Shown piece after piece: positions 1 through 6,586 of a DNA stretch of 8,558 bases. Below the pieces are notes generated by a model, which was not told where the DNA came from, ran no database searches, and saw only the letters and a list, made by a program, of their open reading frames with translations. The DNA comes from Acidobacteriota bacterium (GTDB taxonomy: Bacteria > Acidobacteriota > Terriglobia > Terriglobales > Acidobacteriaceae). Numbering within the stretch: the stretch's first letter is position 1; each line of letters starts with the position of its first letter. Made by a program: the position numbers and the translations under genes. The stretch spans positions 1 to 8,558 of the forward strand of contig JAJXXN010000003.1 in assembly GCA_021781075.1 (NCBI GenBank), read 5' to 3'.

Positions 1-611
1 TAGGCGTAAATCTGCGAGGGGCTGATGGCCGGGTCGTTGGCCTCAAGGCCCTTTTCAAAGGCGGGAATGGATGCGTGGCAGGGGGCCTGCTCGATGAAGA
101 TTTCCGTTGAGCCGCACCAGATCATGACAACGCGGTCAACGGTTTTGCTGAATGCCTGGATGTCGGCGATGACCTGGTTGGCGAGGTCGCGCTTGTTTTT
201 GCCGGTCTTGACGTGGGTGCCATGGAGGCGCTTGACGTAGTGCTGGTCAAAGACGGCGGGCATGGGCTTGATGGACTCGAGGAAGGGCTTGATCTGGTTG
301 AGGAGGTCCTTGTCGAGGACCTTGGCGTGCATGGCCGACTCATAGACGTTCTCGCTGAAGATGTCCCAGCCGGTGAAGACGATGTCATCGAGCTTGGCGA
401 GGGGGATGAAGTCCTTGACGAGCGGGGCCTTGGCCTCGGTGCGCTTGCCGAGGCGGATGGTACCCATCTGCGTGAGCGAGCCGATGGGCTGCGCGAGGCC
501 GCGGCGGACGGCTTCAACGCCGGCAATGAAGGTGGTGGCAACGGCCCCGAGGCCGACGACCATGACGCCCAGTTTGCCTTTGGCGGGGGCGATGGATTCA
601 GGTGTGTTCAT
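1..611 (-). CDS. ino1: Inositol-3-phosphate synthase, N-terminal part (runs off the left edge)
   Basis: This is the N-terminal 203 residues of a myo-inositol-1(3)-phosphate synthase, the NAD-dependent cytosolic enzyme that isomerises glucose 6-phosphate to inositol 3-phosphate, the entry to inositol lipids and inositol-derived solutes. The protein starts MNTPESIAPAKGKLGVMVVG. A Rossmann dinucleotide-binding loop GLGAVATT lies at residues 20-27, followed by a typical GxxxxRRGL...GSLTQMGTIRLGKR stretch and then PLAKLDDIVFTGWDIF and VMIWCGSTEI. These match the bacterial (Bacteroidetes/Acidobacteria) form rather than the longer eukaryotic one, as I recall the family. The full protein should be about 430-440 residues, so just over half is missing beyond base 1. 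The ATG at 611-609 is set by a perfect AGGAGG (622-617) five bases upstream. It lies 87 bp downstream of dedA on the same strand and may be co-transcribed with it. Confidence 0.9.
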   Translation of the reverse strand, partial: MNTPESIAPAKGKLGVMVVGLGAVATTFIAGVEAVRRGLAQPIGSLTQMGTIRLGKRTEAKAPLVKDFIPLAKLDDIVFTGWDIFSENVYESAMHAKVLDKDLLNQIKPFLESIKPMPAVFDQHYVKRLHGTHVKTGKNKRDLANQVIADIQAFSKTVDRVVMIWCGSTEIFIEQAPCHASIPAFEKGLEANDPAISPSQIYA

Positions 612-698
612 TCGTTCCTCCTAAAAATGAGGGGCGCGTGGCGGTGCCCACCCAGTAAAAAACAACAAACCGTTAGATTGTACCCTGCCGGGCAGGGG
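612..698 (-). promoter_or_regulatory. ino1 leader with possible promoter and inverted repeat
   Basis: Between dedA and ino1, reading the minus strand, there is an inverted repeat CCCTGCC-C-GGCAGGG (about 697-683). A TACAAT hexamer that could be a -10 box follows directly, then an untranslated stretch with a T-rich run and the AGGAGG ribosome site at 622-617. No good -35 sits at the usual distance; the inverted repeat occupies the spacer. The repeat could be an operator overlapping an ino1 promoter or a hairpin closing the dedA transcript, but no U-run follows directly. The ribosome site is clear; the promoter is tentative. Confidence 0.35.
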
Positions 699-1337
699 TT
701 AGACAGTGTTTGCCGCCCTTACGCGGCGGATGTGGGTCCAGAGGAACCATACGGCGCCGACGACGAGGGTGATGACGATGAGCAGGTGAAAGCGGTGGAA
801 CCAGGCGTGGAAACGCGGGTCGGTGTGCCAGGCCTGGCCGAGCCTCATGCCCGCGTAGGCGAGGGCAAAACACCAGGGCCAGGAGCCGATGAAGGTGTAA
901 ATGTGAAAACGGATCTGGTTCATGCGGGCGATGCCGGCGGGGAAGGCGATGAAGGTGCGGACGACGGGCAGAAGGCGCGAGATGAGTACGGTGATGGAAC
1001 CGTATTTTTTGAAGAAGCGGGTCATGAGGTCGAGGTCATGGTGGCTCATGAGGACCCAACGCCCGTATTTTTCAACCAGTGGCCGCCCGCCGCGCGCGCC
1101 CACCCAGTAGGCGAGCCATGAGCCGAGGTTGCAGCCGATGGCGCCGGCAGTGGCGACGAGGAAGAGGTTGAGGTAGCCGAGGTAGACCTCATATCCGGCA
1201 AAGGGGAGGATGATTTCGGAGGGGAGCGGGATGCAGGCCGACTCGATGGCCATGAGGAGGGAGACACCGGCGTATCCGCCGGAGTGAATGACTTGGCTGA
1301 TGAAAGTGACGAGCAGGGCGATGAGGCGTTCGGTCAT
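699..1337 (-). CDS. DedA family (SNARE-associated/VTT domain) membrane protein
   Basis: A 212-residue integral membrane protein of the DedA family, whose studied members move lipids such as undecaprenyl phosphate across membranes and support envelope homeostasis. Diagnostic segments are visible: the amphipathic reentrant stretch ESACIPLPSEIILPFAG (residues 32-48), a glycine-rich helix around 63-82 (GAIGCNLGSWLAYWVGARGG), RLLPVVRTFIAFPAGIARM (121-139) with the two conserved arginines, and a C-terminal hydrophobic helix (184-200) followed by a basic tail. Length is normal for the family. The open frame runs on upstream to about 2162, but that part is antisense to the GH79 gene; the ATG at 1337 is where DedA homology begins. 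No ribosome site precedes this ATG. Instead TATACT lies 11 bases upstream, which suggests a nearly leaderless transcript. The substrate cannot be told from sequence. It is divergent from the GH79 gene and upstream of ino1. Confidence 0.9.
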   Translation of the reverse strand: MTERLIALLVTFISQVIHSGGYAGVSLLMAIESACIPLPSEIILPFAGYEVYLGYLNLFLVATAGAIGCNLGSWLAYWVGARGGRPLVEKYGRWVLMSHHDLDLMTRFFKKYGSITVLISRLLPVVRTFIAFPAGIARMNQIRFHIYTFIGSWPWCFALAYAGMRLGQAWHTDPRFHAWFHRFHLLIVITLVVGAVWFLWTHIRRVRAANTV

Positions 1338-1406
1338 GTCGCAATACCAGTATAGAGTGGCGGGGGTGCCGGCGGCTTGCGCTAGACTGCGAGTGAGGTG
1401 AAGAGG
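1338..1406. promoter_or_regulatory. Divergent promoter region between dedA and the GH79 gene
   Basis: Only 69 bp separate the two divergent start codons, so both promoters must lie here or inside the genes. On the minus strand TATACT (1354-1349) is a good -10 candidate for dedA; initiation 6-8 bases downstream would leave only a few bases before the ATG at 1337. On the plus strand TAGACT (1383-1388) is a plausible -10 for the glycosidase, followed by the ribosome-site region GAGG (1395-1398). Neither has a convincing -35. Confidence 0.4.
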
Positions 1407-2939
1407 ATGATGGACCGGCGTGATTTTATGGCGATGGCGGCGGGGACGCTTGTTGCGTGCGGGATGCGTGTGCATGGCGAGGGCGCGGCGGCGGCCACGC
1501 TGCGGATTCCGGCGGAGGCGCGCGGGCCGCAAATGGCGGAGGATTTTATCGGGCTCTCGTATGAAGTGCAGCAACTGGCGGATCCGGAATTTTTTTCGGC
1601 ACGGAATACGGGCTTGATAGGGCAGATGAGGGGCCTGGCGGCACGGGGCGTGCTGCGTTTGGGCGGGAACACGAGCGAGTTTGCGTATTGGAAGCCGGTG
1701 GAGGGCGGGCCGGAGCCTGCGCACCCGCAGACGCGGGTGGTGGAGGGCGAGCCAGCGCCGCATTATTATGCGGTGCGGCCCGAGGCGGTGCGCAACCTGG
1801 CGGAGTTTTTGGATGCGACGGGATGGAGTTGCATTTACGGGATCAACCTGGGGACGAACACGCCGGAGCGGGCGGCGGAGGAGGCTGCATTTGCGGCGCG
1901 CGCGCTGGGCGGGCGGCTGGAGTATTTCCAGGTGGGCAACGAGGCCGACCTGTATGACCACCATTTGCGCGACCCGAAGACGTGGAGTGCGAAGGCGTAT
2001 CTGGAGGAGTGGCTGGCGATGACGCGGGCGATCAGCGCGCGCGTGCCCGGGGCGCGGTTTGGCATGCCGGACATTGCGACGAAGATGGAGTGGCTGACGG
2101 AGCTTGCAGAGTTGTGGGCCGCGGTGAAGGATGCGCCGCGGGTGACGACGGTGACGCATCATTATTATTTTGGCGGTCCGGCGACGAACCCGGAGGTGAA
2201 CATCGGGCGGCTGCTAGGGGCGGCGGCGATGGAACGCGTGGCGCAAATGGCGGAGACGGCCAATGCGGCGGCGGCGCGGATGGGCGCGCGGGTGCGCATG
2301 ACGGAGGGGAATACTTGCTACCGCGGCGGCAAGCCGGGGGTCTCGGATGTGTTTGCGGCGGCGCTGTGGTCGGCCGATTATGCGTTGCAGTTGGCCAGCC
2401 GCGGCTATACCGGTGTGAATTTGCATGGGGGCACGGGCAAGTCGGTGGCCAATTCCGTCGGGGGCGCGCTGCCGGGTGATGCAATACTCAGTGCGCAGGG
2501 GAAGACGGCGGCGGAGATCGCGACGCATCCCCACCCGTTTTACACGCCGATCGGGACCTTTGGCGGGGAGTACAAACTGGAGCCGGTGGGATATGGTTTG
2601 AAGTTTGCGGGTGCGTGGAGCGGGGCGCGGCTCTTTGAGACGGATTGGGCGGAGGCGCTGGCAACGAGCGGTGTGAATGCGACGGCCTACGCGGCGGAGA
2701 TGAAGGACGGCAAGCGGTCGGTGGTGGTTTTGAACAAGGATGCGGGCAGGGACCTCGCGGTGCAGGTGCAGTTTGGCGGCGCGGAGGGGCAACGCGTGCG
2801 GGTGGAGCGGCTTGCGGCGCAGGGCCTGGAGAGCCGTGCGGCGCATTTGACGCGGGAAGCCCAAGGCGCCGAGGTGAGAAACGGCAGCGTGGAGGCGAAT
2901 GTGCCGCGCGCCTCGGGGTTGCGGTTGACGCTGGCTTGA
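1407..2939 (+). CDS. Glycoside hydrolase family 79 protein (beta-glucuronidase/heparanase-like), exported
   Basis: A 510-residue glycosidase of the GH79 family, closest in my recollection to the Acidobacterium capsulatum beta-glucuronidase; a retaining enzyme acting on glucuronides outside the cytoplasm. After the signal come FIGLSYEVQQLADPEFF and GVLRLGGNTSEF (about 47-92), typical of this group. The acid/base glutamate is E179 in QVGNEADLY and the nucleophile E300 in RMTEGNTCYRGG, both at the ends of TIM-barrel strands. The last ~110 residues (VNATAYAAEM, SVVVLNKD, ending ASGLRLTLA) form the GH79C-type beta-sandwich. The N-terminus MMDRRDFMAMAAGTLVACG has a twin-arginine pair (R4-R5) and a lipobox-like LVAC (15-18), so Tat export and possibly lipidation are likely. 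Start choice: ATG 1407 lies eight bases after GAGG; GTG 1398 and ATG 1410 are alternatives. The substrate (glucuronide versus 4-O-methyl-glucuronide or glycosaminoglycan) cannot be fixed from sequence. Confidence 0.88.
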   Translation: MMDRRDFMAMAAGTLVACGMRVHGEGAAAATLRIPAEARGPQMAEDFIGLSYEVQQLADPEFFSARNTGLIGQMRGLAARGVLRLGGNTSEFAYWKPVEGGPEPAHPQTRVVEGEPAPHYYAVRPEAVRNLAEFLDATGWSCIYGINLGTNTPERAAEEAAFAARALGGRLEYFQVGNEADLYDHHLRDPKTWSAKAYLEEWLAMTRAISARVPGARFGMPDIATKMEWLTELAELWAAVKDAPRVTTVTHHYYFGGPATNPEVNIGRLLGAAAMERVAQMAETANAAAARMGARVRMTEGNTCYRGGKPGVSDVFAAALWSADYALQLASRGYTGVNLHGGTGKSVANSVGGALPGDAILSAQGKTAAEIATHPHPFYTPIGTFGGEYKLEPVGYGLKFAGAWSGARLFETDWAEALATSGVNATAYAAEMKDGKRSVVVLNKDAGRDLAVQVQFGGAEGQRVRVERLAAQGLESRAAHLTREAQGAEVRNGSVEANVPRASGLRLTLA

Positions 2940-3073
2940 GCTGTGGTGTTGGAGCGGGATGAGTGCGCGAGATGCGCGGAGGAGGCCCGCGAAGCGAGTG
3001 CTAGGATGGGAGTGAAGGCCCGCGGGTGGCGCGAGTTCCCTGCCGGCTGATTCCCCATTTTACAGGTGAGATG
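2940..3073 (+). promoter_or_regulatory. hemQ upstream region with extended -10 candidate
   Basis: The gap between the glycosidase stop and hemQ holds no gene. TG-C-TAGGAT at 2999-3007 fits an extended -10 promoter and would start a transcript about 60 bases before hemQ. A short similar pair (AGGCCCGCG around 2984 and again around 3016) surrounds it. The ribosome site AGGTGAG (3064-3070) precedes the tandem ATGs at 3071 and 3074. No terminator is visible after the glycosidase gene, so read-through is also possible. Confidence 0.35.
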
Positions 3074-3901
3074 ATGAGCAATTTTCCGGAAGTGCCGCTG
3101 ACGCTTGAAGGCTCGGCTACGTTGCATCAATTTTTTGCGTTTGACTGGAAGGCGTGGCGGGCAACGGCGGAGAAGGAACGCGCGTCGATCGCCGAGGAGT
3201 TCATGCAATTTTTGTCGTGGGCCGAGGGCGACATGCTTGCGCCGAAGTCGGGTTTGTTTTCGCAGCTGGGGCACAAGGGCGACCTGATGCTGGTGCACTT
3301 CAGGCCGACGTTTGAGGAGCTGAACCAAATAGAACTGACATTGGCGCAGACGCGGATGCAGGATTATCTGGCCTTGAAACACAGCTATGTGTCGGTGGTG
3401 GAGCTGGGGTTGTACGAATCGACACGGAAAACGTATGAGGCAGCGGCGTCGAAGGGATTGGAGCCGCACACGCCGGGGTGGGAAGCGGATGTGGCGGAGA
3501 GTTTGGCGCGCGCGAAGGCGGCAATGGCGAGCCGGCTGTACCCGACGGTCCCGGATGCGAAGTTCATCTGCTTTTACCCGATGGACCGCAAGCGCGGCGA
3601 GGAGAAGAACTGGTACTCGGTGCCGTTTGCGGAGCGGCAGCGGATGATGCACGAGCATGGGATGATTGGCCGGCGCTATGCGGAGGTGGTGAAGCAGGTC
3701 ATCACGGGCTCGATTGGGATGGACGACTGGGAGTGGGGCGTGACGCTCTTCGCCGAGGATGCGGTGGTGTTCAAAAAGTTGATTTATGAGATGCGCTTTG
3801 ACGAGGTGAGCGCGGTGTATGCGTTGTTTGGGCAGTTCTTTCTGGGCATCAAGCTGCCGGTGGAGAAATTGGCGGATTGGCTGGGCGGCAAGTTAACCTA
3901 G
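3074..3901 (+). CDS. hemQ: Coproheme decarboxylase HemQ (ChdC), chlorite dismutase-like fold
   Basis: A 275-residue protein of the chlorite dismutase superfamily, HemQ/ChdC branch. It oxidatively decarboxylates coproheme to heme b, the last step of the coproporphyrin-dependent pathway, in the cytoplasm as a homopentamer. The C-terminal half is nearly diagnostic: FYPMDRKR (167-174), NWYSVPFAERQRMMHEHGMIGRRY, QVITGSIGMDDWEWGVTLFA and YEMRFDEVSAVY. Y168 matches the catalytic tyrosine (Tyr147 in Listeria), H195 the proximal heme ligand (His174; same 27-residue spacing) and Q208 the distal glutamine (Gln187). Four residues after the tyrosine there is arginine (R172), where I recall lysine in the Staphylococcus enzyme. 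Length is normal. ATG 3074 fits the AGGTGA site better than ATG 3071; an upstream GTG at 3026 would add residues unlike the family. No other heme gene is in view. Confidence 0.93.
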   Translation: MSNFPEVPLTLEGSATLHQFFAFDWKAWRATAEKERASIAEEFMQFLSWAEGDMLAPKSGLFSQLGHKGDLMLVHFRPTFEELNQIELTLAQTRMQDYLALKHSYVSVVELGLYESTRKTYEAAASKGLEPHTPGWEADVAESLARAKAAMASRLYPTVPDAKFICFYPMDRKRGEEKNWYSVPFAERQRMMHEHGMIGRRYAEVVKQVITGSIGMDDWEWGVTLFAEDAVVFKKLIYEMRFDEVSAVYALFGQFFLGIKLPVEKLADWLGGKLT

Positions 3902-4017
3902 CTGCGGAGTGGGCGGGGGTAACCCGCAGGGCAAAAAAAGCCTTGAATGCCGGGGGCTGCGCGAGACTATAATTCCGTCCAATGTTCACTTTTGGAGTGG
4001 ACCGAACGGAGAAAGAT
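3902..4017 (+). promoter_or_regulatory. Promoter and leader of the DUF1161 gene
   Basis: A perfect TATAAT -10 box lies at 3968-3973. The best -35 is TTGAAT at 3943-3948, giving a long 19-base spacer. Transcription from about 3980 would give a leader near 38 bases ending with ribosome site GGAG (4008-4011), six bases before the ATG at 4018. This is the best-looking promoter in the window. A short GC hairpin (GCGGG 3913-3917 with CCCGC 3923-3927) lies upstream but lacks a U-tract, so it is not called a terminator. Confidence 0.6.
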
Positions 4018-4299
4018 ATGAAGAAGATTTGGATGGCAGCGGCAGTTGTGGTGTGCGCGACGGGCTTTGCGGCGGCACAGGCGGGACCGAAGAACTGCGA
4101 CGAGCTGAAGGACGAGATAGCAAAAAAGATAGAGGCGAATGGCGGAGTGAACCCGGTGCTGACGATTGTGGACAAGGGCAAGGAAGGCGACGGCAAGGTG
4201 GTGGGCACCTGCGGCGGCGGCACGAAGAGCATCCTCTATGAGAAGGGCGGGGCGGCGGCGCCTGCGCCGAAGCCAGCACCGGCGAAGAAGCCGAGTTAG
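4018..4299 (+). CDS. Small exported DUF1161 family protein
   Basis: A 93-residue secreted or periplasmic protein. MKKIWMAAAVVVCATGFAAAQA is a standard Sec signal, with likely cleavage after A20 or A22. The mature part KNCDELKDEIAKKIEANG ... VLTIVDKG ... GKVVGTCGGGTKSILY matches the DUF1161 pattern: C-x-EL-x-x-EI-x-x-KI near the start and GKVVGxCxGGTKxIxY near the end. C27 and C65 are the only cysteines of the mature chain and probably form a disulfide. The tail (79-93) is Ala/Pro/Lys-rich, low complexity, ending AKKPS. Function is unknown for the family. The start is set by GGAG six bases upstream; the in-frame ATG at 3982 would put twelve non-hydrophobic residues before the signal and would coincide with the expected transcription start. 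It has its own promoter and looks monocistronic or weakly coupled to nth. Confidence 0.8.
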   Translation: MKKIWMAAAVVVCATGFAAAQAGPKNCDELKDEIAKKIEANGGVNPVLTIVDKGKEGDGKVVGTCGGGTKSILYEKGGAAAPAPKPAPAKKPS

Positions 4300-4315
4300 C
4301 AGAGCAGGCGGCAAT

Positions 4316-4340
4316 GGCACTCGCCCCGCGGGCCGGTGCC
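4316..4340. repeat. GC-rich imperfect palindrome between DUF1161 and nth
   Basis: GGCAC (4316-4320) pairs with GTGCC (4336-4340) and GCCC (4323-4326) with GGGC (4330-4333) around a three-base loop, with a two-base internal mismatch. It begins 17 bases after the DUF1161 stop. There is no U-run, so it is a weak terminator candidate, an mRNA-stabilising 3' hairpin, or an operator overlapping the nth promoter region; the -10 candidate starts three bases after it. Confidence 0.4.
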
Positions 4341-4342
4341 GA

Positions 4343-4348
4343 TAAAAT
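4343..4348 (+). promoter_or_regulatory. Candidate nth -10 box, implying a nearly leaderless mRNA
   Basis: TAAAAT matches five of six consensus bases and ends eight bases before the nth ATG at 4357. No ribosome site lies between them. Transcription starting at the usual distance would begin one or two bases before the start codon. No -35 is evident. Confidence 0.35.
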
Positions 4349-4356
4349 CAAAATTC

Positions 4357-5043
4357 ATGGCAACGAAGAGACAATCGGAACGGGTTGCGGGGATTCTGCG
4401 CCTTCTGGATGAGCTGTACCCCGGTGTGGAGTGCGCATTGACGCACAAGTCGCCATGGCAGTTGCTGGTGGCGACGATCCTGAGTGCGCAATGCACGGAT
4501 GCGCGCGTGAACCTGGTGACGCCGGAGTTGTTCCGGCGCTACCCAACAGCGAAGTCGATGCTGGGGGCGACGCAGGCGGAGATTGAGGAGATCATCCGCA
4601 GCACGGGGTTTTACCGGAACAAGGCGAAGTCGCTGTTGGGCGCGGCGCGGCGTGTGCAGGAGGATTTTGGCGGGCGAGTGCCGGAAACGCTGGAGGAGTT
4701 GATCACGATCCCCGGGGCGGCGCGGAAGACGGCGAACGTTGTGCTTGGGGTTTGCTTTGCAAAGGCCGAGGGCGTGGTGGTGGACACGCATGTGTTGCGC
4801 ATCAGCCGGCGTCTGGGGCTGGCAAAGAGCGCAACTCCTGAAAAGGTGGAAAAGGAATTGATGAAGGTGCTGCCGCGGGAAAAATGGATCGGGTATTCAC
4901 ACCAGATCATCCATCACGGTCGCGCTGTGTGCGTGGCGCGGAGGCCGAAGTGCGCCGAGTGCGGGCTGGAGTCGGTTTGCAGGTCGAAAGATAAGACGTG
5001 GGGGAGCCAGCAGCAACAACTATCCGGATTGGTGAATAAATAG
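4357..5043 (+). CDS. nth: Endonuclease III (DNA glycosylase/AP lyase)
   Basis: A 228-residue endonuclease III, the bifunctional base-excision-repair glycosylase that removes oxidised pyrimidines and cleaves the AP site. Visible features in order: the N-terminal helical core with LLVATILSAQCTDARVN (37-53); the helix-hairpin-helix TIPGAARKTANVVL (117-130) containing catalytic lysine K124; catalytic aspartate D143 in VVDTHVLR; and the [4Fe-4S] motif C192-x6-C199-x2-C202-x5-C208, complete and with canonical spacing. The hairpin reads PGAAR rather than the PGVGR of E. coli Nth. Length is slightly above E. coli (211 residues), with a Gln-rich tail after the cluster. ATG 4357 was chosen because GTG 4336 lies inside a palindrome and adds non-homologous residues; no ribosome site supports either. 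It is convergent with murC, 14 bp apart. Confidence 0.95.
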   Translation: MATKRQSERVAGILRLLDELYPGVECALTHKSPWQLLVATILSAQCTDARVNLVTPELFRRYPTAKSMLGATQAEIEEIIRSTGFYRNKAKSLLGAARRVQEDFGGRVPETLEELITIPGAARKTANVVLGVCFAKAEGVVVDTHVLRISRRLGLAKSATPEKVEKELMKVLPREKWIGYSHQIIHHGRAVCVARRPKCAECGLESVCRSKDKTWGSQQQQLSGLVNK

Positions 5044-5057
5044 AAGTCTGCCTGCAA

Positions 5058-6491
5058 TCAACGGCCGGACAATTTTTCAAGCAGCATCGGCCCCAACTGG
5101 CTGACCGAGCCCGCGCCGAGGGTCAGGATCAAATCACCATCCCTTGCCTGGCCGGTGATGGCGGCGACTGCGGCGGGGAAATCAATGACAGCGCGAATGT
5201 TCTTTGGCGTCGAGTGCGGCGCGGCTGAATTTGCGGATGCGATGCGCCCGGCCAGTAGTTCGGTGGTAACGCCGGGGATGGGGGCCTCGCTGGCGGCGTA
5301 GATCGGAAGCAGGACGAGTGAGTCTGCGTCGGCGAAGGCCGTGGTGAACTCATCGAGCAGGTCAGCGGTGCGCGAGTAGCGGTGGGGCTGGAAGAGGACG
5401 TGGATGCGCTGGAAGCCGCATTGGCGGGCGGCGGCGAGGGTGGCGCGGATCTCGGTGGGATGGTGGCCGTAATCATCAATGACGGTGATGCCACGGGCGG
5501 TCCCCTTCAACTGGAAGCGGCGGTCGACGCCGCGAAAGTTGGCTATGCCGGCGCGGATTTGCCCCGGCGCAACCTCAAGCTGGTGCGCGATGGCGATGGC
5601 GGCGGTGGCGTTGAGGACGTTGTGCGCGCCGGGGACATGGAGATCGAAGGGGCCGAGCGGGGTTTTGCAGGGCGCGTGGACCTGGAAGCGCGAGTAGGCG
5701 CGCGGCGTGCCCGAAGCAGTAGCGGGAGTGGCACATTCCGCGAGGGCGAGAGGTTCAACCCGGTAGTCCGCGGAGTCGTCCACGCCGTAGGTGAAAATGC
5801 GGCGGTGGACGCGTGGCACGATGGCGGCGAGGGCGGGATTGTCGATGCAGGCGGTAACGGCGCCGTAGAAGGGCACCTTGTTCATGAACTCGATGTAGGC
5901 GCCTTCGACGTCGGCCATGTCCTTGTAGCAGTCCATGTGCTCGCGGTCCAGGTTGGTGACAACGGCGAGGATGGGCGAAAGCTTGAGGAAACTGCGGTCG
6001 CTTTCATCGGCCTCGGCGACCAGGTAGTGCGTGGTCCCGAGGCGCGCGTTGGAGCCGAGCGCATCCACGCGGCCGCCGACGACGACGGTGGGGTCCAATC
6101 CTCCGGCAGCTAGTACCGAGGCAACCATGGAGGTGGTGGTGGTTTTGCCGTGCATGCCGGCGATGGCGATGCCGTACTTGAGGCGCATCAATTCGGCCAG
6201 CATCTCGGCACGCTGAATGACGGGGATTTTTTGCGCGCGCGCCTCAAGCACCTCGGGGTTGACCGGGCTGACCGCCGAGCTGGTGACGACGACGGTTGCG
6301 CCGGAGATGTTGGCGGCCTCATGCCCCTCGAAGATGGTGGCGCCCAGACCGGCCAGGCGGTCGGTTACAGTTGAGCTCCTGAGGTCAGAGCCAGAGACAC
6401 GCATGCCAAGGTTCAGCAGTATCTCGGCGATGCCGCTCATGCCAATGCCGCCAATGCCAATGAAATGAACGTGCTGGTGCTGGATGAACAT
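5058..6491 (-). CDS. murC: UDP-N-acetylmuramate--L-alanine ligase
   Basis: A 477-residue Mur ligase that uses ATP to add L-alanine to UDP-MurNAc, the first amino-acid step of peptidoglycan precursor synthesis in the cytoplasm. The N-terminal Rossmann domain starts HFIGIGGIGMSGIAE (9-23). The central ATPase domain has the P-loop GMHGKTTTTS (112-121; lysine K116), EADESDRSF (160-168), TNLDREHMD (179-187) and HNVLNATAAIA (290-300). The C-terminal ligase domain has GVDRRFQLKG (321-330), VIDDYGHHPTEI (337-348), QPHRYSRT (368-375) and TLGAGS (457-462). All are typical of MurC and the length is normal (E. coli 491). The ATG at 6491 begins directly at the family N-terminus; only a weak AAGG lies just upstream. 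In most bacteria murC follows murG directly; here the Gly-rich gene lies between them on the other strand, so murC seems to have its own promoter. Confidence 0.97.
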   Translation of the reverse strand: MFIQHQHVHFIGIGGIGMSGIAEILLNLGMRVSGSDLRSSTVTDRLAGLGATIFEGHEAANISGATVVVTSSAVSPVNPEVLEARAQKIPVIQRAEMLAELMRLKYGIAIAGMHGKTTTTSMVASVLAAGGLDPTVVVGGRVDALGSNARLGTTHYLVAEADESDRSFLKLSPILAVVTNLDREHMDCYKDMADVEGAYIEFMNKVPFYGAVTACIDNPALAAIVPRVHRRIFTYGVDDSADYRVEPLALAECATPATASGTPRAYSRFQVHAPCKTPLGPFDLHVPGAHNVLNATAAIAIAHQLEVAPGQIRAGIANFRGVDRRFQLKGTARGITVIDDYGHHPTEIRATLAAARQCGFQRIHVLFQPHRYSRTADLLDEFTTAFADADSLVLLPIYAASEAPIPGVTTELLAGRIASANSAAPHSTPKNIRAVIDFPAAVAAITGQARDGDLILTLGAGSVSQLGPMLLEKLSGR

Positions 6492-6586
6492 GGCCTTGAA
6501 GATTCAGGCTATCACTGTCGGCAGGTATTCATCAGCAAGTGGTATCCTTATTAACAACTTTTTGAAAAATGGGTGTCTAACTCATT
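6492..6586. promoter_or_regulatory. Divergent promoters of murC and the Gly-rich gene
   Basis: For murC (minus strand) an extended -10 TG-A-TAGCCT lies at 6514-6506, giving a leader of roughly eight bases; a TTGCTG upstream (6538-6533) is 21 bases away, too far for a normal -35. For the Gly-rich gene (plus strand) an extended -10 TG-G-TATCCT lies at 6540-6548, giving a leader near 105 bases. A second option is TTGAAA (6562-6567) with TAGGAC (6586-6591) at an 18-base spacer. These are read by eye; which is used is uncertain. Confidence 0.35.

Noticed and set aside
213..1121. A 302-residue plus-strand open frame
   Set aside because: It crosses both ino1 and dedA in antisense, has low-complexity Asp/Glu/Gly composition and no recognisable domain.
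1338..2162. Upstream extension of the dedA frame to a 487-residue protein
   Set aside because: The added part is Arg/His/Pro-rich and lies antisense to the well-supported GH79 gene; DedA homology begins at the ATG at 1337.
2687..3658. A 323-residue minus-strand open frame
   Set aside because: It is antisense to the ends of the GH79 and hemQ genes, with the Arg/Pro/His-rich composition of a GC-rich shadow frame.
3913..3927. Terminator after hemQ
   Set aside because: The hairpin has only five base pairs and no U-run on the plus strand.
3909..4241. A 110-residue plus-strand frame overlapping the DUF1161 gene
   Set aside because: It lacks a ribosome site, overlaps the TATAAT promoter and has no recognisable features, while the DUF1161 frame has a signal peptide and family motifs.
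5382..6113. A 243-residue plus-strand open frame inside murC
   Set aside because: It is antisense to conserved murC motifs and made of Gly/Asp/Glu/Val-rich shadow sequence.
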